The translations under genes were made by a program, and so were the position numbers. A DNA stretch of 29,690 bases from Candidatus Uhrbacteria bacterium RIFCSPHIGHO2_02_FULL_57_19 (GTDB lineage Bacteria; Patescibacteriota; Patescibacteriia; 2-12-FULL-57-11), in the NCBI GenBank assembly GCA_001791115.1, contig MGDZ01000002.1, positions 1 to 29,690 on the forward strand, given 5' to 3'. The notes under the pieces were generated by a model. The model was given only the letters and a program-made list of their open reading frames with translations, was not told where the DNA came from and ran no database searches. Positions 27,483 to 29,690 of this stretch are shown here, piece after piece; position 1 is the first letter of the stretch, and each line of letters opens with the position of its first letter.

Positions 27483-27752
27483 AAAACGTCCTGTCTTCAT
27501 GTTTCAGAGTTATCGTTCATTCAATTGTCAAAGTCCTGCTGCGGCTCCTGGGCTTTGACGACCGATCCCGGGGATCCGTAGCCAAAGGCATGAGCGCGTT
27601 TTCCTCTCAAGGAACAAAAAAGGGCCGCCCAAGCGGTCCCAAAAAACCAGACGGGGACTATCCGCTTGGGGATATAAACTTAGAAGATTTCCGCTTCATA
27701 GAGGAATTTTCTGGCTGTTGATGACCTGTGGAAACATCCACTTCGCCCCAAT
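27483..27752 (-). other. 23S rRNA leader
   Basis: This stretch has no credible gene. It holds the start region (~27746), the terminator-like hairpin at 27616-27640 and the motif ACTTTGACAATTGAA at about 27531-27545, shared with the 16S leader. It ends with the processing stem arm next to mature 23S. Confidence 0.55.
27616..27640 (-). terminator. Terminator-like hairpin in the 23S leader
   Basis: GGGACCGC / GCGGCCC (one bulged A) with a 4-nt loop, followed on the minus strand by TTTTTTG. It lies between the 23S promoter and the gene, so read-through or antitermination must occur. Confidence 0.65.
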
Positions 27753-27781
27753 AGTGTACTGGAGGGTGAAAATACCGTCAA
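27753..27781 (-). promoter_or_regulatory. Promoter of the 23S-5S unit
   Basis: On the minus strand: TTGACG (27776-27781), 17 bp, TACACT (27753-27758). The start is near 27746, ~280 nt upstream of mature 23S. Confidence 0.75.
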
Positions 27782-27836
27782 GGGAGCTGGCGCGCGAACA
27801 AAAAACCCGACCTCGTGACTGCCGAAACGCAGTGTC

Positions 27837-28817
27837 TCAGGACGGGCGGATGTCCGCGTAGGAGGGACGCCAGACTTCGACGCGATTGCGCGAGGTCTTG
27901 GAGCGATGGGCGGCGGCGTCGGCGCGGTAAACGAGTTTCTGGCCGTCGGCTTCGCCTCCGTCCATGGCGGCGACTCCCACCGAGACGGTAACCGGCAGAC
28001 GGCGGCGGGTGCGGGGGCAAAGAATCTCCCCCGATGCGATGGCCCGGCGCGCCGCCTCGCCGACGGCTTCCGCTTCGGACAATGTCCGTTGCGGCAGCAG
28101 AGCCACGAACTCATCGCCACCGTAACGGGCGACAAAGTCCGTCGGTTCGGCCAGACGCGCCAGCTCGGTTCCGATCCTCCGCAGCGCCTCGTCGCCCATC
28201 TGGTGGCCAAACTCCTCGTTGATCTTCTTGAACTCGTCGGCGTCGACGAAGACCAGGGCCAACGGACTGCCGAAACGGCGGGCGCGGGAGACTTCGCGGG
28301 TCAGCACGCGGTCGAAGGTGCGGCGGTTGAAGATCTCGCGGATCAGGTCATCGCGGGCGGCCAGCTCCTGCAATTCGCGGTTCTTGCGCTGGAGTTCGGC
28401 GATGAGGTCGATCTCGCGCGAGACATCCTTGGCCACTCCGACGATGTATTTTACCTTTCTCGATCCGTTGCGCACGCAGTCCAAGGACAATGTGACGGGG
28501 ATAATCCGTCCGTCGGCATGACGTACGGAGGTCTGAAGGTTCTCCACACCGGCGTTCTCGCGGAGGGTACGGCGGATCGTTTCCCCGTCAGGCGAACCGT
28601 CGGCCTTGGTGAAAAATTGGAGCACGCTCTGGCCCTTGGCCGTGGTCGCAGAGATGCCGAGCAAGCGCTCGGCCCCGCTGTTGAAGATGCGGATCCGCCC
28701 GCGGGGGTCGGTGACGATGATCAGGTCGCGGGAGACCCGGATGATCCGCTTGAGCATGCGGATCCTTGAGAGTTGTTCCGCCAGCTGCGCTTCGGCGTTC
28801 CGTTTTTTTACCGGCAC
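27837..28817 (-). CDS. PAS-GGDEF protein (probable diguanylate cyclase)
   Basis: This 326-residue protein has a PAS sensor (about 25-135: RDLIIVTDPRGRIRIFNSGAERLLGIS, VGVAKDVSREID), a coiled-coil linker (138-155) and a GGDEF domain (160-318). The GGDEF site is intact (RYGGDEF, 231-237), with VDADEFKKINEEFGHQMGDEAL upstream, so it can probably make cyclic di-GMP. The usual RxxD inhibitory site is not present (EPTD at 224-227). There is no membrane segment, so it is a cytosolic sensor. The start is GTG, set by Shine-Dalgarno AGGAGG 5 bp upstream, and it has a near-consensus promoter. Confidence 0.92.
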   Translation of the reverse strand: MPVKKRNAEAQLAEQLSRIRMLKRIIRVSRDLIIVTDPRGRIRIFNSGAERLLGISATTAKGQSVLQFFTKADGSPDGETIRRTLRENAGVENLQTSVRHADGRIIPVTLSLDCVRNGSRKVKYIVGVAKDVSREIDLIAELQRKNRELQELAARDDLIREIFNRRTFDRVLTREVSRARRFGSPLALVFVDADEFKKINEEFGHQMGDEALRRIGTELARLAEPTDFVARYGGDEFVALLPQRTLSEAEAVGEAARRAIASGEILCPRTRRRLPVTVSVGVAAMDGGEADGQKLVYRADAAAHRSKTSRNRVEVWRPSYADIRPS

Positions 28818-28864
28818 GTTGCCTCCTGATGTCTGATATCTAAAGAACGAAAACGGCGGCGGTG

Positions 28865-28893
28865 ATCATATCCGATCTTGCCGCCGCCGTCAA
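28865..28893 (-). promoter_or_regulatory. Promoter of the PAS-GGDEF gene
   Basis: On the minus strand: TTGACG (28888-28893), 17 bp, TATGAT (28865-28870). The start is near 28858, giving a ~40-nt leader with a Shine-Dalgarno sequence. Confidence 0.78.
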
Positions 28894-28918
28894 TGATTTT
28901 CGCCTCGATGTCAAAAAA

Positions 28919-29491
28919 TTACTCTCCGGCCGGAAGCTCCTTTTCCATTTTCAAAAGAAAATCCCGGCGTTTTTCAGCTTCCTGAGCTGGTCCGACAACT
29001 TCAGCAATTCGACTTCCCTTACCCGCCTCCGTAATCTTTTCCTTGGCGAAGTCAGAATAGATCTCGACCAATTTTTCTTGAGCTTCTTCGACCGATTTTT
29101 CGGCATCGGTTCTGAACTCAGTGATAACTTCTTGCACCGACCGACCCTTCAATACTTCATTCTTCACTTCGTTCAGAATCTCCGCCTGGCCTTGGAGCGC
29201 GTCAAACTGCGCGCCCAGCTCCGCTTGTCGCTGCTTTTTCTTCGTTTGTTGCTTTTTTTGCTCCGCAGTGTCGCCACTCCATATGACCGCCTTTGTTTCC
29301 TCGGCTTCCAGCGCCTTTTGAACCCTGGCCGACTCTTTAGCTATCGAGTCCATCATGTTCAACATGGATGTTACTGGATCAGCTTCACGGATTATGGCCC
29401 GCGACAAATCCGGACTTTTCGGCTGCTGCGGCCCGGCTTCGGGAGTTTCGGTCGTTTCCGGAGACCCGCCACTCTTAGATTCACTTCCCAT
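28919..29491 (-). CDS. Hypothetical coiled-coil protein (190 residues)
   Basis: I do not recognise a family. The first ~30 residues are a disordered Ser/Pro/Glu-rich stretch. From about residue 40 the protein is almost fully helical and charged (IAKESARVQKALEAEETKAV, EQKKQQTKKKQRQAELGAQF, DAEKSVEEAQEKLVEIYSDFAKEKI), which suggests coiled coils. It has no signal peptide or membrane segment. A TAAGAT -10-like box (29500-29505) lies 8 bp before the ATG, so the mRNA may be leaderless. The next gene downstream (PAS-GGDEF) has its own promoter. It could be a structural or adaptor protein; no function is assigned. Confidence 0.7.
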   Translation of the reverse strand: MGSESKSGGSPETTETPEAGPQQPKSPDLSRAIIREADPVTSMLNMMDSIAKESARVQKALEAEETKAVIWSGDTAEQKKQQTKKKQRQAELGAQFDALQGQAEILNEVKNEVLKGRSVQEVITEFRTDAEKSVEEAQEKLVEIYSDFAKEKITEAGKGSRIAEVVGPAQEAEKRRDFLLKMEKELPAGE

Positions 29492-29518
29492 AAGCGATCA
29501 TCTTAATGATAAAACTTT

Positions 29519-29602
29519 TGGTGCCGGTGAGAGGAGTCGAACCTCTACGCCTTGCGGCACATGGTCCTAAGCCATGCGTGTCTGCCATTTCACCACACCG
29601 GC
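29519..29602 (-). tRNA. tRNA-Leu (anticodon UAG)
   Basis: A complete class II tRNA: acceptor GCCGGTG/CACCGGC, anticodon loop CTTAGGA on stem CATGG/CCATG, a variable arm TGCCGCAAGGCGT, T arm AGAGG/CCTCT around TTCGACT, discriminator A and an encoded CCA. Confidence 0.95.
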
Positions 29603-29616
29603 GCAGGCATTGGCGG

Positions 29617-29645
29617 GCAGGTCTGCCGTTCCGCCACTGCGACCC
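29617..29645 (-). pseudogene. Partial tRNA-Leu 5' half upstream of tRNA-Leu
   Basis: On the minus strand GGGTCGCAGTGGCGGAACGG then CAGACC matches the acceptor/D-arm half of tRNA-Leu genes (intact neighbour: GTGGTGAAATGGCAGACAC). It breaks off in CTGCC-type repeat sequence just before the complete tRNA. It should be transcribed with it. Confidence 0.5.
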
Positions 29646-29668
29646 TGATCTATGATAGAGAACCGCGC

Positions 29669-29674
29669 ATTATA
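29669..29674 (-). promoter_or_regulatory. -10 box of the tRNA-Leu promoter
   Basis: A perfect TATAAT on the minus strand. The -35 box would lie outside the window. Confidence 0.6.
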
Positions 29675-29690
29675 GGGCAAGAAGACCGTT

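Noticed and set aside
25404..27721. Several open frames of 60-115 codons inside the 23S region
   Set aside because: They overlap conserved rRNA helices on the antisense strand and have no start signals or domain features.

Overview
The window looks like a chromosomal segment of a Patescibacteria / Candidate Phyla Radiation (CPR) bacterium. The evidence is a 16S gene of unusual sequence, rRNA genes broken by group I introns with LAGLIDADG endonucleases, unlinked rRNA genes, short genes with little Shine-Dalgarno use, a pseudopilin with an inserted LamG domain, an SMC with no recognisable hinge, and many short dispersed palindromes. The exact lineage is not decided here.

Left part (1-10.9 kb). 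The 5' end of tsaD (-) diverges from thymidine kinase (+). Then come tRNA-Glu, an hsp20 / VanW-domain pair, a candidate structured small RNA (-) with its own promoter and terminator, clpP (-), a 72-residue gene behind an NrnA-like DHH phosphoesterase (-), a short SMC (+), rpsP-khpA-trmD (+, each separated by a hairpin), and two small genes of unknown function (-).

Middle part (10.9-22.3 kb). A promoter drives the 16S rRNA (+), which holds a ~970-nt intron with a homing endonuclease, followed by tRNA-Ile. A small element bounded by copies of the tRNA-Ile 3' end follows. On the minus strand come a LamG-pseudopilin gene translationally coupled to an endonuclease Q-like gene, and a stray C-terminal fragment of a second endonuclease Q copy. 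An exported beta-rich protein (+) follows. Next is a minus-strand operon whose three proteins match the three parts of ATP-citrate lyase (citryl-CoA synthetase beta and alpha plus citryl-CoA lyase), preceded by a 134-nt leader that can form mutually exclusive hairpins. A GlmU-type nucleotidyltransferase (-) lies upstream.

Right part (22.3-29.7 kb). 5S and 23S rRNA lie on the minus strand, convergent with the 16S and with their own promoter. The 23S has three group I introns at sites corresponding to E. coli 2500/2501, 2604/2605 and 2656/2657 (peptidyl-transferase centre and sarcin-ricin loop). A PAS-GGDEF protein, a coiled-coil protein and tRNA-Leu (all -) close the window.

Two themes run through the segment. 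Many genes have clear sigma70-type promoters (TTGACA-like, 17 bp, TAnnnT) and several seem to start at or within a few bases of the start codon (leaderless). Short mobile palindromes have entered genes in frame (clpP, the citryl-CoA synthetase alpha gene, endonuclease Q) and have entered a 23S intron. All assignments come from reading the sequence; no database search was possible.
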